From Verrucomicrobiota bacterium (lineage in GTDB: Bacteria; Verrucomicrobiota; Verrucomicrobiia; Opitutales; Opitutaceae), in assembly GCA_030601755.1 (NCBI GenBank), contig JAUWBF010000027.1:1-39990 (forward strand): a stretch of 39,990 bases of DNA, given 5' to 3'. The notes under the pieces are model-generated. The model saw nothing but the letters and a program-made list of their open reading frames with translations. It was not told the origin of the DNA and made no database searches. Shown here one piece after another: positions 10,001 to 17,000 of this stretch. The position numbers and the translations under genes are program-made. Numbering within the stretch: the first letter of the stretch is position 1; every line of letters starts with the position of its first letter.

Positions 10001-10572
10001 TCCGCCACGGCGCCGATGCCGAGGCCTTCGAGGGCGTTCTTGAAGCGGCCCTCGATCTCCCCGTCGTCATCGTCGGCGGCGAGGTAGTCGGTGATGGGGT
10101 TGCGCAGGGCGGGGTATTCCTGGATGAGGTTGGACAGGCGTTTCTCCTGGCCGTCGAAGACGGTGAAGTCGGCGATGGCACCAGCAAGGGCGCCTTGGGC
10201 CACGGAGCCTGCCTTGCCAGCCCACCCGAGGGCGGAGCCAGCCTTGCCTGCGACTCCCAGGCCGGGGACGAAGCCGACGAGGAACTGGGAGACGCCCTCC
10301 ACGAGCTTGCCTGCGGTGGTCTCGGAGCGTCCCAGGGTAAACTCGCCTTGGTGCCAGTCGGGAAGGGCGTCGAGGGTGACGGTATCGACCAGGTTGTAGA
10401 CGCCACGGGCGGCTTGCTCAACGCCACGGAAGGGGGCCATGAGGATGTCCACGGCGGTGTTGGGGTTGGGCGTGGGGATGGAGGGGTTCTCCAGCGCCGG
10501 GGCACGCTGGGCGAGCGAGAGGTCCTGGGCTTGCGTGAGCTGGTCCTCGGGGGAGTCGTAGGTGCGGATCAT
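7078..10572 (-). CDS. 1164-aa phage virion-like protein (internal/ejection protein type)
   Basis: A very large protein starting MIRTYDSPEDQLTQAQDL. About residues 90-140 are Gly/Ala-rich and weakly hydrophobic (FLVGFVPGLGVAGKAGSALG), then long helical segments follow. Around residues 470-490 it has 'EYWVNAILSGPKTTIVNTLG', a signature I associate with very large structural or internal virion proteins of podoviruses and with polyvalent phage proteins. Later parts (SHPIAQVFLPFVRTPTNILK; DRWSQLQGEVKVGGKNLRQA) are in the same style. By analogy it would be packaged in a particle or sit at the cell envelope during DNA delivery. It is the last gene of the minus-strand operon, 109 bp after the polymerase-like gene, and ends at a strong hairpin. 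No capsid, portal or terminase accompanies it. The assignment rests on motif memory; a non-virion membrane-associated role is possible. Confidence 0.55.
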   Translation of the reverse strand: MIRTYDSPEDQLTQAQDLSLAQRAPALENPSIPTPNPNTAVDILMAPFRGVEQAARGVYNLVDTVTLDALPDWHQGEFTLGRSETTAGKLVEGVSQFLVGFVPGLGVAGKAGSALGWAGKAGSVAQGALAGAIADFTVFDGQEKRLSNLIQEYPALRNPITDYLAADDDDGEIEGRFKNALEGLGIGAVADGLVHGLKAYSKYRSGVLSGLAKEEAAKLARTVSVEPIENALKRAGSGASDTAGEAATDSIKKLARLDIESGHLFQSPDKEISRVVDSSEDLAALLEERARFVRERDTASGKVKAVESLEETRAKSLQVIQDMTGRSTEAVFAHLRGGLEDTVNATYKAQAASELMVAVAQEAKHYAELVAKGQGTEENMLRSLSAQEKLAELISIVSGYGTAQGRALRARRYIKQAEISSVSMAKQLVQDLGGTGYISSQLQKIAAASPEGVGKLVSNQLTWGGRLLRAHNEYWVNAILSGPKTTIVNTLGNALNTLYLPMEGIVGALASGDTKAASSFARQYVYMAESVKDAFKFAGQAFMSGEGIIESGRRGTSDIIGNGKALSAGYLAQDASKVSTGLRSELQAGAQDALDLKGSSLWHFFNAFGEAARLPSRFLTGTDEFFRQINTRGAAKAHLYHQGRLQGLSGAELANFIDTQMSEAIRQGGSRYSEAALAREAEALAVEKGLGGLEKQQFIEKYLEDNYDESSSALSAAVFGKNVADEATFQRELGKAGKAIQSFTASHPIAQVFLPFVRTPTNILKFIGQRTAALTTLPIPGGGNLHLPILSELHARHALEIASADPLVRSQARGRTAMGLGIFAMASTLWHEGRVTGKGPDNLEERNALLASGWQPYSLVFDGPDGQKTYVSYQRLDPFAGFLGIVADWNEVGMRQETRLIAPQEALMGALVSSLAANLTNRSYLVGVTQLLNALNQPDRFAPRLLQKQAASYIPAFINQVGGALDGDDAIKEIRTMQDAIYSRLPGNPGGLEPRRNLLGEPVDSMLAQTPWAAVNPFVMSRTKDDRIFAELAQLNHGFKNPPVAQGPLSLLDYRSAKGQTAYDRWSQLQGEVKVGGKNLRQALEKLIDSRGYQALGVAPEGLGIESPRVSQLRRIIGVYRRAAYAQTLREYPELRSAVNQVKAQQLALKRTERGGQIAALIGQ

Positions 10573-10681
10573 TTCTTGGTTCTAAAGGAGGGTTGAGGGC
10601 TATCGGTCTCGCGCCCGTCACTGGGCACGACTGGACACGAAGGGGAAACGGGGACGGCCCGTTGTAATTTGGGAGCAAGGC

Positions 10682-11980
10682 TTACGCGGCCTTGAGGCAT
10701 GGGTGCGCTCCGGTGGCGGCAAAGAACTCTTGGGACAGAATCTCCTGCACCTGCTCCCGGTGTTCCGTAGGACATAGGATGCAGTCGTGAATCGAGACAG
10801 CGGGGATTGCCGTATCCAAAGACTGGATGCGCGGAAGAACACGACCGATCACAATGTCCGCCTCGGCTTTCTGAAGCATCAGGGGGAGTCTGGCGTGGTC
10901 CTCGGCTTTGATCTCCGCAATCCGACCGGCGAGCACCGGGAACTCTTGCTGGAAGGCGGATAGCAGGGGTGAGGGAGTGGGCCTCAGCCGGTCGTTAATG
11001 ATGACCTGGACTCTCTTCTTCAGGACATCCCGCCCCTGGGCTCGTAGTTCCGCCTGTGGTTTTTCCGGCAGAAGGCTCAACAGGTGCTCATAAAACCAGC
11101 CACGGGAGGTCAACTGAAGGAGCTTCTCCCGCTCCTGGCAGTCCTCTCGGTAGAGGGTCGCCATGAGAAAGGGCTGGCAGCAGCTCACGTCGATTTCCAC
11201 CACGGGCCGTTGGTCGATCAACAGGTGCGCCCTGAGTGCCTTGGGCATGGACGTGACGTTGTGAAAGAGACGCCCCGTGTTCGGGTCTTCCCTGAGCCAC
11301 AGACAGCGGCTTTGGAGTTCGTGGTAGGAGCGGAGCCATGAGGTCCGGGCCTCCCATGTCGGGAGCGTGGGGAGGCTGGCCTGAAGGGCGGTCTCGGCGG
11401 AGCCGCTGAAGCAGAGGGCTGTCAGGCTATCCATGAGCCCACGTTTGGTGGGGCTGGTGCCGACGACCTCACGGGTCCTATCGTGGCGGTTTCGGGAGAG
11501 CGCCTTGGCCAAGCGCTGGTCCAAGCAGGGGACCATTGCCGGAGCACGGTCGCTGTAGGCCTCGGAAAGACGGTAGCCCTTGGCGTAGCCCCGGCCATGC
11601 GGAGAGGAGGCACTTGTTTGGTAGCCGGTAGGAGGGTCGATGATCCCGAGTTTGTGGAGTATCTCGGGGACTTCTGCGGCCAAACGCCAGCCGAAGAGGC
11701 GCTTCATTTCCTCGAAGGGAATCCGGGCTAGGCCCTTGTCCTTGAATTCCGCCCTTCCCTGCCCTCGCCGGCTCATCAAATCAATGAAGCACAGGAGAAA
11801 GGAGAGGCGCTTGTTGGTAGTCCAGGACCGCAGGGCGTGCGTCTCAAGCAGGGCAGCGAGGTCGAGACCTTGGGGGACCAAGAAAAATGGTGATTCATAA
11901 GGAGGCTTCGTTCCTTGGCTTTCCTCTAGGTCTTTTACTCGGCTTTCTGAAAGGGACAGGGGGGATGGGTCACCACTCAC
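10682..11980 (-). CDS. Compact family A DNA polymerase-like protein
   Basis: A 432-aa protein with an apparent Pol I-type palm/fingers core. TGRLFHNVTSMPKALR (235-250) resembles the 'TGRLSS..PNLQNIP...R' block. VVEIDVSCCQPFLMA (260-274) resembles motif A, with Asp264 as metal ligand. R317-D-V-L-K321 followed by KRVQVIIN resembles the motif B helix (R-x3-K). LMLQKAEADIVIGRVL (367-382) resembles 'iQg.aADii..am'. AVSIHDCIL (394-402) resembles motif C, with Asp399 and Cys in place of the usual Glu. No 3'-5' or 5'-3' exonuclease domain is present; the first ~200 residues are unrelated and look like a winged-helix replication-initiator region. It starts at a GTG overlapping the 64-aa gene. Likely role: replication of the element. 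Alternatives are a primase-polymerase or an inactive derivative. The match was made by eye. Confidence 0.6.
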   Translation of the reverse strand: MSGDPSPLSLSESRVKDLEESQGTKPPYESPFFLVPQGLDLAALLETHALRSWTTNKRLSFLLCFIDLMSRRGQGRAEFKDKGLARIPFEEMKRLFGWRLAAEVPEILHKLGIIDPPTGYQTSASSPHGRGYAKGYRLSEAYSDRAPAMVPCLDQRLAKALSRNRHDRTREVVGTSPTKRGLMDSLTALCFSGSAETALQASLPTLPTWEARTSWLRSYHELQSRCLWLREDPNTGRLFHNVTSMPKALRAHLLIDQRPVVEIDVSCCQPFLMATLYREDCQEREKLLQLTSRGWFYEHLLSLLPEKPQAELRAQGRDVLKKRVQVIINDRLRPTPSPLLSAFQQEFPVLAGRIAEIKAEDHARLPLMLQKAEADIVIGRVLPRIQSLDTAIPAVSIHDCILCPTEHREQVQEILSQEFFAATGAHPCLKAA

Positions 11981-12164
11981 CGGTCATCACCCACCAAGGA
12001 GACTTGCCTCGGTAGCACCTCAGGAGGCTCCAAGCCTGGGCCTCGGTCACCGCGTAGACGGTGGCCACCGAGGAGGTCCTTGGGTTCCTGAAGTTAAACC
12101 AACGGGGTCGGTTCTCTAGGTCGGCTTTGGGGGAGCTGGAGATGGCGGGAGACGGGGATGTCAT
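11970..12164 (-). CDS. 64-aa element protein coupled to the HTH gene
   Basis: Starts MTSPSPAISSSPKADLENRP and ends SPWWVMTGEW. Its ATG overlaps the stop of the HTH gene (ATGA), and its last codons overlap the GTG start of the polymerase-like gene by 11 bp, a layout typical of translational coupling. The C-terminal half (YAVTEAQAWSLLRCYRGKSP) is compact, with several aromatic residues and one Cys. I recognise no family. Its place between a DNA-binding protein and the polymerase-like protein suggests an accessory replication or regulatory role, but this is inference from position only. Confidence 0.5.
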   Translation of the reverse strand: MTSPSPAISSSPKADLENRPRWFNFRNPRTSSVATVYAVTEAQAWSLLRCYRGKSPWWVMTGEW

Positions 12165-12400
12165 CGCACCAGCATCCGATCTTGGAACGCCTCAAGGTCC
12201 TGAAGGCGGTAGCTGACCACACGACCAACACGGACTTGGGGGATGAGCTTTTGTCGGATGAGTTCCTGGAACTTGTTACGGCAAACCCGAAGATAGGCTC
12301 GGGCCTCCAAGGTGGTCATGACCTTGGGGGGATTGCGGCGGATGGCTTCAGCGGCTTCATGAGAAAGCGTCTGGATGGGTGAAGGGGCGGTAGGTTTCAT
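12161..12400 (-). CDS. Helix-turn-helix DNA-binding protein (excisionase/MerR-like)
   Basis: A 79-aa protein. Residues ~30-75 read MTTLEARAYLRVCRNKFQEL, then a short wing and SYRLQDLEAFQDRMLV. This is the winged HTH_17 layout: helix, 'ayLrv.r..f..li....ip..rvGr...yr..dle.f'. Such small proteins act as excisionases (recombination directionality factors) or as local regulators in phages and integrative elements. The start at 12400 is chosen because residues encoded further upstream look non-conserved; an in-frame ATG at 12574 is possible. It is the first gene of the operon with the 64-aa, polymerase-like and 1164-aa genes, and could set excision and replication together. Confidence 0.78.
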   Translation of the reverse strand: MKPTAPSPIQTLSHEAAEAIRRNPPKVMTTLEARAYLRVCRNKFQELIRQKLIPQVRVGRVVSYRLQDLEAFQDRMLVR

Positions 12401-12615
12401 TGGTGGTTGAGGGTCTTGGGTAGGTCGCCAACGGGAGGCCTCAGCGGATCGAATCGGGGCACGAGACAGGGATGCCTCATCCAGAGGTAGGCCCCGGTGC
12501 GAGGAGTAGAACCCAGAGCGGGACACCGCGTTGGCATATATGGGGTTGAATTGAACCCTCCCGGAGCCGAACAAGGGCCGGGACTAAACCGTGCTGGGCA
12601 TATGTGCAGGGGAAA
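12401..12615 (-). promoter_or_regulatory. Probable promoter/operator region of the element's operon
   Basis: A 215-bp gap between the antirepressor stop and the HTH gene. It contains an imperfect operator-like palindrome GGGTTGAATTGAACCC (12543-12558, one mismatched pair) next to CATATATG (12534-12541), a plausible -10 region read on the minus strand. No transcription start can be fixed by eye. Confidence 0.4.
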
Positions 12616-12987
12616 TTACCGAACCCTGACCCAAAGGCCCATGACATAGGCGCCGTCCTTGCGGATGGCCGGGAGGACCTCACGGGTCACCCAGTCTTGA
12701 AAGGCGCGGGCCTCGGGCTTGTTGGAGCGCATGACCAGCTTGTAGAGGCCGGACTCGGAGATGATGGTGACGTTGGGGTTGCCTGCCCGCCTGTGGATAC
12801 CCTGAGTCAAATTCAGGGTATTCTTCTCGTCAGGCTTTAGATTCCGAAGGTAGCGGCCAGAGGCCTGCTTTTCAACGGGGAAGCTAAGGACCTTACAGAC
12901 ATCGGCGGCGACGAACCAAGGCTGGTCCTTGATTTGGACCACGCGGACGGGGTGGGTGTCTTTGAAGTGGAAGAGGGTGGTGTTCAT
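12616..12987 (-). CDS. Phage antirepressor with Bro-N domain
   Basis: A 123-aa protein. 'MNTTLFHFKDTHPVRVVQIK', then PWFVAADVCKVLSF, a central LRNLKPDEKNTLNL, and 'TIISESGLYKLVMRSNKPEA' followed by ARAFQDWVTREVLPAIRKDG form a complete Bro-N domain, as found in phage antirepressors and baculovirus BRO proteins. The usual C-terminal KilA-C/ANT domain is absent. Such proteins inactivate a repressor or bind DNA to trigger induction. The ATG at 12987 is the family start; an upstream in-frame start at 13029 adds an unrelated leader. It is transcribed away from the 69-aa membrane gene, with 68 bp between the two starts, and towards the HTH-polymerase operon. No CI-like repressor was seen in the element. 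Confidence 0.88.
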   Translation of the reverse strand: MNTTLFHFKDTHPVRVVQIKDQPWFVAADVCKVLSFPVEKQASGRYLRNLKPDEKNTLNLTQGIHRRAGNPNVTIISESGLYKLVMRSNKPEARAFQDWVTREVLPAIRKDGAYVMGLWVRVR

Positions 12988-13055
12988 GGGAGGCGAACAC
13001 CCACGGCCTCGGTCGGCGCTTGCCCCCACATCAAAAGGCGCTACCCAACAACCAC

Positions 13056-13265
13056 ATGAGCAAAGACAATGACGACCGTAGAGCCCGCTTCATCGCTAAG
13101 TGTTTCATGGTCCTCCTCATGGGGGGAGCAGGGGTGCTGTTTCTACGCTCCGGGATCAATGCGCTAGAGCACGAACGAGGCTTCGGAGCGGTGCTCGCCC
13201 TTGTCCTCGGCGGGGGCTTCGGAATCGGCTTCTTAGTGACTGCTTGGAAAATATCTGGCGAATAG
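13056..13265 (+). CDS. 69-aa membrane protein with two transmembrane helices
   Basis: Starts MSKDNDDRRARFIAKCFMVL. A charged, basic N-terminus precedes two hydrophobic segments (about residues 13-35, FIAKCFMVLLMGGAGVLFL; and 43-63, GFGAVLALVLGGGFGIGFLV) with a short polar turn. The topology resembles small phage holins or superinfection-exclusion proteins, but no family is recognised. It is divergent from the antirepressor and lies next to the replacement ykgJ gene, on the opposite strand to both. Confidence 0.55.
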   Translation: MSKDNDDRRARFIAKCFMVLLMGGAGVLFLRSGINALEHERGFGAVLALVLGGGFGIGFLVTAWKISGE

Positions 13266-13313
13266 ACTACCGAGGTAGGAACCGCGCCGAGACGAATCCG
13301 AGGTCCGAGCCTT

Positions 13314-13586
13314 TCATGAGGCGGGGCGGGTCATGTTCTCCAGTCCATCCAAGTAGGCCAAGGCATCTTCCCTACACGATCCGCACATGGTCTGTGTTGG
13401 TCTCAGGCTAACGCAGACTGCTGGCCGCTCCGGTTTCCCGAAAATCGCACAGCGCATGTCCGGGAGAAGTTGGACACAAGGAACGCCAGCAGGTTTACCC
13501 CTCTCCATGCCCGGAATCGGGGAAGAGATGGACGGAGCAATACAGCAAGCCCCACAGCCTTCCCGACAGCTCAACACGTTCTCCAT
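13314..13586 (-). CDS. ykgJ: Intact YkgJ-family cysteine-cluster protein carried by the element
   Basis: A complete 90-aa protein, [20 protein letters not shown] onward, with the YkgJ cysteines (CxxxCGACC near the start, then PCVQLLPDMRC, a later C and CGSC) expected to bind Fe or Zn. Aligned without gaps to the 84-aa protein rebuilt from the two host fragments, about 59 of 82 positions are identical. It lies inside the element, 66 bp from the attR core. Its start is 28 bp downstream of the stop that ends the truncated host N-terminal frame, on the same strand. It is therefore placed to be transcribed from the host ykgJ promoter and to substitute for the disrupted gene. The molecular function of the family is unknown; related proteins are called putative iron- or zinc-chelating proteins. 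Confidence 0.9.
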   Translation of the reverse strand: MENVLSCREGCGACCIAPSISSPIPGMERGKPAGVPCVQLLPDMRCAIFGKPERPAVCVSLRPTQTMCGSCREDALAYLDGLENMTRPAS

Positions 13587-13614
13587 TCCCCACTCTCCCT
13601 CTCAAGTCCCCACC

Positions 13615-13734
13615 TCACAACGGGGATTTTTGGGGTCTTGACGGACCGAACGGCTTGCCGTGCGGCATGCCGGGGATGGGCGAGGTGATCGAGGGCGCGA
13701 TGCAACACGCGCCGCAATGCGGGCGGCAGTCCAT
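13615..13734 (-). pseudogene. ykgJ: 5' part of host ykgJ, ending in element sequence
   Basis: The frame starts [20 protein letters not shown], continues PGMPHGKP to the att core (13652-13659), then reads 11 unrelated residues encoded by the element ([11 protein letters not shown]) to a stop at 13615. It keeps the first cysteine cluster but lacks the second half of the family. The missing part is at 3562-3741. The host promoter should lie upstream, in 13735-13800. Confidence 0.9.
13652..13659. other. attR core of the integrative element
   Basis: GGCTTGCC, identical to the attL core at 3734-3741. To its right is the 5' part of host ykgJ; to its left is element DNA. On the minus strand it encodes GKP in the conserved GKPAG(I/V)PC segment of YkgJ, so the recombinase targets a conserved coding motif. 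Confidence 0.75.
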
Positions 13735-14081
13735 GCGGGCGACGTTGCAGACAGGGGACGATGCGTTGCGAGGGTGAAATACGACCCGGTCGACGCCAAA
13801 AGGCAGGCGGACCATACATGGAGGACGGGCACTCTTGCCCGTCCGGTTTGGGGCGTAGCCGGGAAGCAGACACGCTTTCCCGGCGGGGACGCGGGCGGTT
13901 GCCGTCAGCCTGACGCCGGTTGGAAACCGGCGCTCCTTGGGGAGGGCGGCGGCGGGACCGCCGTCGAACCGGTTGCGGACAACCGGTTCCACCCGGCTGA
14001 TGCGGGACGGCTCGCAGACGAGGGGGCACGCCGGGGGGGCCGACAACGGGGCGGGCGGGAGTGCCCGCCCTCCGGGCTGGT
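13735..14081. repeat. Intergenic cluster of hairpins between ykgJ and the DUF748 gene
   Basis: No gene is seen here. It has GGACGGGCA-CTCT-TGCCCGTCC (13823-13844), CCGGGAAG with CTTTCCCGG (13859-13883), CGCCGGTT with AACCGGCG (13914-13932), two AACCGGTT copies near 13970-13990, and GGGCGGG-AGTG-CCCGCCC (14053-14070). The last follows the stop of the DUF748 gene on the minus strand and may end its transcript. The rest resembles dispersed GC-rich palindromic repeats. The ykgJ promoter must be at the left part of this region. Confidence 0.7.
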
Positions 14082-17000
14082 TCAGCGGAGGTTGAAGTCG
14101 ACGCGGGAGCCCTTGGCGCCGGAGGCGATCACGAAGACGCGCTCGGCGGGGACCGCGCCGGTGGTGGTGAGCCAGGTGCGCACGGCCTGGGCGCGTTGGT
14201 CGGCGAGGGCGCGGAGGTCGTCGTCGGTGACCTCGATGGCGGCGGCGAGCTTGGCGGCGGCCAGCTCGGGCGTGAGCACGGGCACGCCGTCGGCGGTCAT
14301 GAGTTCGCTGGGCGCGCCGGGCGTGCCTTCCGGAACGGGCAGGATGACAGTGGAGGTCGGGGTGGGCGCGGCGGACGAGCCGGACGAGGTTCCACCAAAG
14401 CTGAACGAGCCGCGCGGGCCGAAGCGGCGGCCGCCGTTGCGGGCGGGGTCGACGTCGGCGCGGGAATCGCGCGAGGTGGTTTCGGCGGCAGGCGGGGGCG
14501 CGGTGAGAATGGCACCTTCGGCGGTGGCGATGACGGGGGCGTAGGCACCCTCGGCGGGCGGGAAGGTTTCGTTGTAGAGCTGGATGAGCAACGCGGCGTT
14601 TTGCTCGGGCGTGACGCCGAGTTGGTCGGGCGGGGGCAGGTCGGGCGTGGTGGCTCGCAACTGTTCCCAGAGGCGGTGGCGGATTTGGGCGTCGAGGCGG
14701 GTGCGTTGGAGGGCGGCGCGGTCGGCGTCGGCGGCGTAGGAGCCTTGGATGTCGAGTTGAAGCGCGGGGCGGGCGAGCAGGGCCTTGGCAACGGTCTCAA
14801 GTTTCTTGGCCTCGGTCTCGGTGGGCTGGACGGCGCCGGGCTGGAGGAGTTGGTAGGCGAGTTCGTCGCCGCCGCCGCCGAAGGCCGCGCCAAGCAGGGA
14901 GAAGGGCGAGGTGGCGGCCTTGACGAGGATGTTGGTGATGACGCGGAGGACGACACGACCGATCTTGAACTTGGGGTCGTCGAGACTGCCTTTGATGGGC
15001 ACGTCGATGACGATCTGGCCGGAGGAATCTTTGAGCAACGCGATGGCGAGGCCGACGGGCAGCTTGGTGGCGTCGGGGCTGTTGGTCTTCGCGCCGAGGG
15101 TGAACTGGTCGAGGGTGATGACGTTGCCGGCGGCGATCTTGCGGTCGGCGAGGTTGAAATCGACGTCGAGCGTGAGGCTGCCGCGGGCGAGTTCGTGGCC
15201 GGCGTATTTGCCGAGGTAGGGACCGAGGACGGCGGGCAGGTCGATGTCGGTGAAGTCGACGGTGAGCTGCGAGTAGGCGGGCTGGCCGAGGGGGTTGAGC
15301 TTGCCGGTGATGGCGATGGGCGCGGAGCCGTCGACGCGTCCGGTGAGGTTGACGTCGGCGCGGGCGAGCTGCGCGGAGGAGAGGCCGGTGATGTCGCCGT
15401 CGAGGGTGAGCGCGGTGCGCGCGGCGGGTTTCACGGAGCGGTCTTCATAGCCGAGGCTGGCGGCGCGGATGGCGACCTTGCCGATGGTGATGTCGGGGGG
15501 CGGCGCTGCGGGGGTGGACGGGGACGGAGAGGCAACGGGCTCGGGCCTCGCGAGCGAGGCCCCTACGGGCGCGGGGCTGAGGGCGGCGGCGAGGTTGAGG
15601 GTGCCGTCGGCCTGGACGACGACGCGGGCGGCGGGTTCGGTGAGCACGATCTCGTCGAGGTGCAGGGCGAGCGGGTCGGAGACGAAGCGCAGGCCGTTGA
15701 GCGCGAGCGAGCCGAGGGTGACAAATGTCTCGGCCTGCACGGGGTCGAGGACCACGAGTTGATCAAGGCCGGCGTCGCCGGTGTAGGTGAGCGCGTTGTT
15801 TTCGAGGAGCACGCTGCCGGCGGTGCGGGCGCGGCCGTCGGCGAGGCGGATATTGACGGCGGGCTCGACGTAGGGGCTGAAGGGGGTGAGCGCGACGTCG
15901 GCGACGGCGAGTTGCGCGGCGGCGGAGAGCGGCTGGAGGGCGGCCTCGCCCTTGAGGGAGATGGTGCCGCCGGCGGCGAGTTTCACGTCGAGGCCGAGCG
16001 GGAGTTTTTGGTCGAGCCGCAGCAGGGCGAAGTTGGCGAGGGTGAAGTCGATGGACTCGACGGCGACCTTGGCGGGGCGCGGCGTGGCGAGGTCCTCGAC
16101 CTCGACGGAGAAGCCGCTGACGGCGAGTTCGCCGAGGGTGAAGTCGGGCAGCGCGGGGGCGGTGGCCGGGCCGGCGGCGTTACCGCCGCCGCCATGTGGG
16201 GAAGCGGTGGGCGAGGCGGGGAGGAGTTTCAGGGCGTTGAGCGTGCCGTCGGCGGCGCGGCGGAGGCGGGCGTGGCCGCCGTCGAGGGCGATGCGGTCGA
16301 CGCGCGCGGTGTTGGCGGCGAGGTCGGCGGCGATGCCGGCGAGGGAGAGTTGCTTGAGTTCGAGCAGGGCGGCCTCCTCGCCGCGCACGGCGACGCTGAA
16401 GTCGCGCAGGGTGACGGCTCCGTTCTCGAGCACGGCCTGCGGCTGGTCGCCGGAGAGGTCGACGGCGTAGCGGCCGGAGACGTGGAGCTCGCCGGAGCGG
16501 AGGTCGGCGTTGTGGAAGGCGGCGTGATAGGGCGAGTATTTGCCGAGGCGGATGCCGGCGAGGTCGAACTCGCCCTGCGACTTCACGGGATCGAGCGAGA
16601 CGGTGCCGGTCCAGGCGAAGCGTTCGCCGCTCTCGGTGACGGCGTCGAAGCTGTAGGGCGCGCGGGCGTCGCCGGCGGTGTTGAAGCGGGAGAGCTCAAA
16701 GCTGATCGGGCCGACCGTGGTCGCGAACGGGTTGGCGAGGCTGCGGTCGGCGAAGTCGATCTTGGCGCCGGAGACGGCGACGCGGCCGACGTAGAGCGGA
16801 CGGGGCTTGCCGGCGGGCTCGGCCGGTTCGGCGGGGGTTTCGGATGGCGCGGCGGCCTTGTCGAGGAGGTCTTGGAAATTGAAGCGGGCGGCCTCGTCGC
16901 GGGAGACGCTGGCGGCGAAGTCGTCGATCTCGACGGCCTGGAAGCGCCACTGGCCGGTGAAGATGGAGAAGGAGTCGAAGTTGGCGTAGACGCGGCGCCA

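Larger units (their letters stand above)
3734..13659. mobile_element. 9.9 kb serine-recombinase integrative element inserted in ykgJ
   Basis: Boundaries are defined by the interrupted host gene (5' part at 13615-13734, 3' part at 3562-3741) and the shared GGCTTGCC. The unit between the cores is 9,918 bp. It holds a large serine recombinase at the left end, phage-type genes (Bro-N antirepressor, HTH/excisionase-like protein, virion-like 1164-aa protein), a family A polymerase-like protein, small membrane proteins, two strong terminators, and a complete ykgJ homologue at the right end. Base composition is visibly lower in GC and codon use more relaxed than in the flanks. No capsid, portal, terminase or conjugation gene is present. 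It could be a phage satellite, a remnant prophage or an integrating plasmid-like replicon; the polymerase-like gene favours an element with its own replication module. Confidence 0.88.

Noticed and set aside
7039-10596. A very long open frame on the plus strand antisense to the 1164-aa gene
   Set aside because: Its translation is low-complexity Gly/Leu/Glu-rich sequence without motifs, as expected for the complement of GC-rich coding DNA; the minus-strand protein has recognisable phage-like motifs and operon context.
3734-13659. Complete functional prophage
   Set aside because: No terminase, portal, capsid, tail or lysis genes were found in the 9.9 kb.
13314-13734. Second nested element explaining the two ykgJ copies
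   Set aside because: Only one recombinase and one pair of junctions are visible, and the host N- and C-terminal parts join perfectly across the whole interval, so one insertion is enough.
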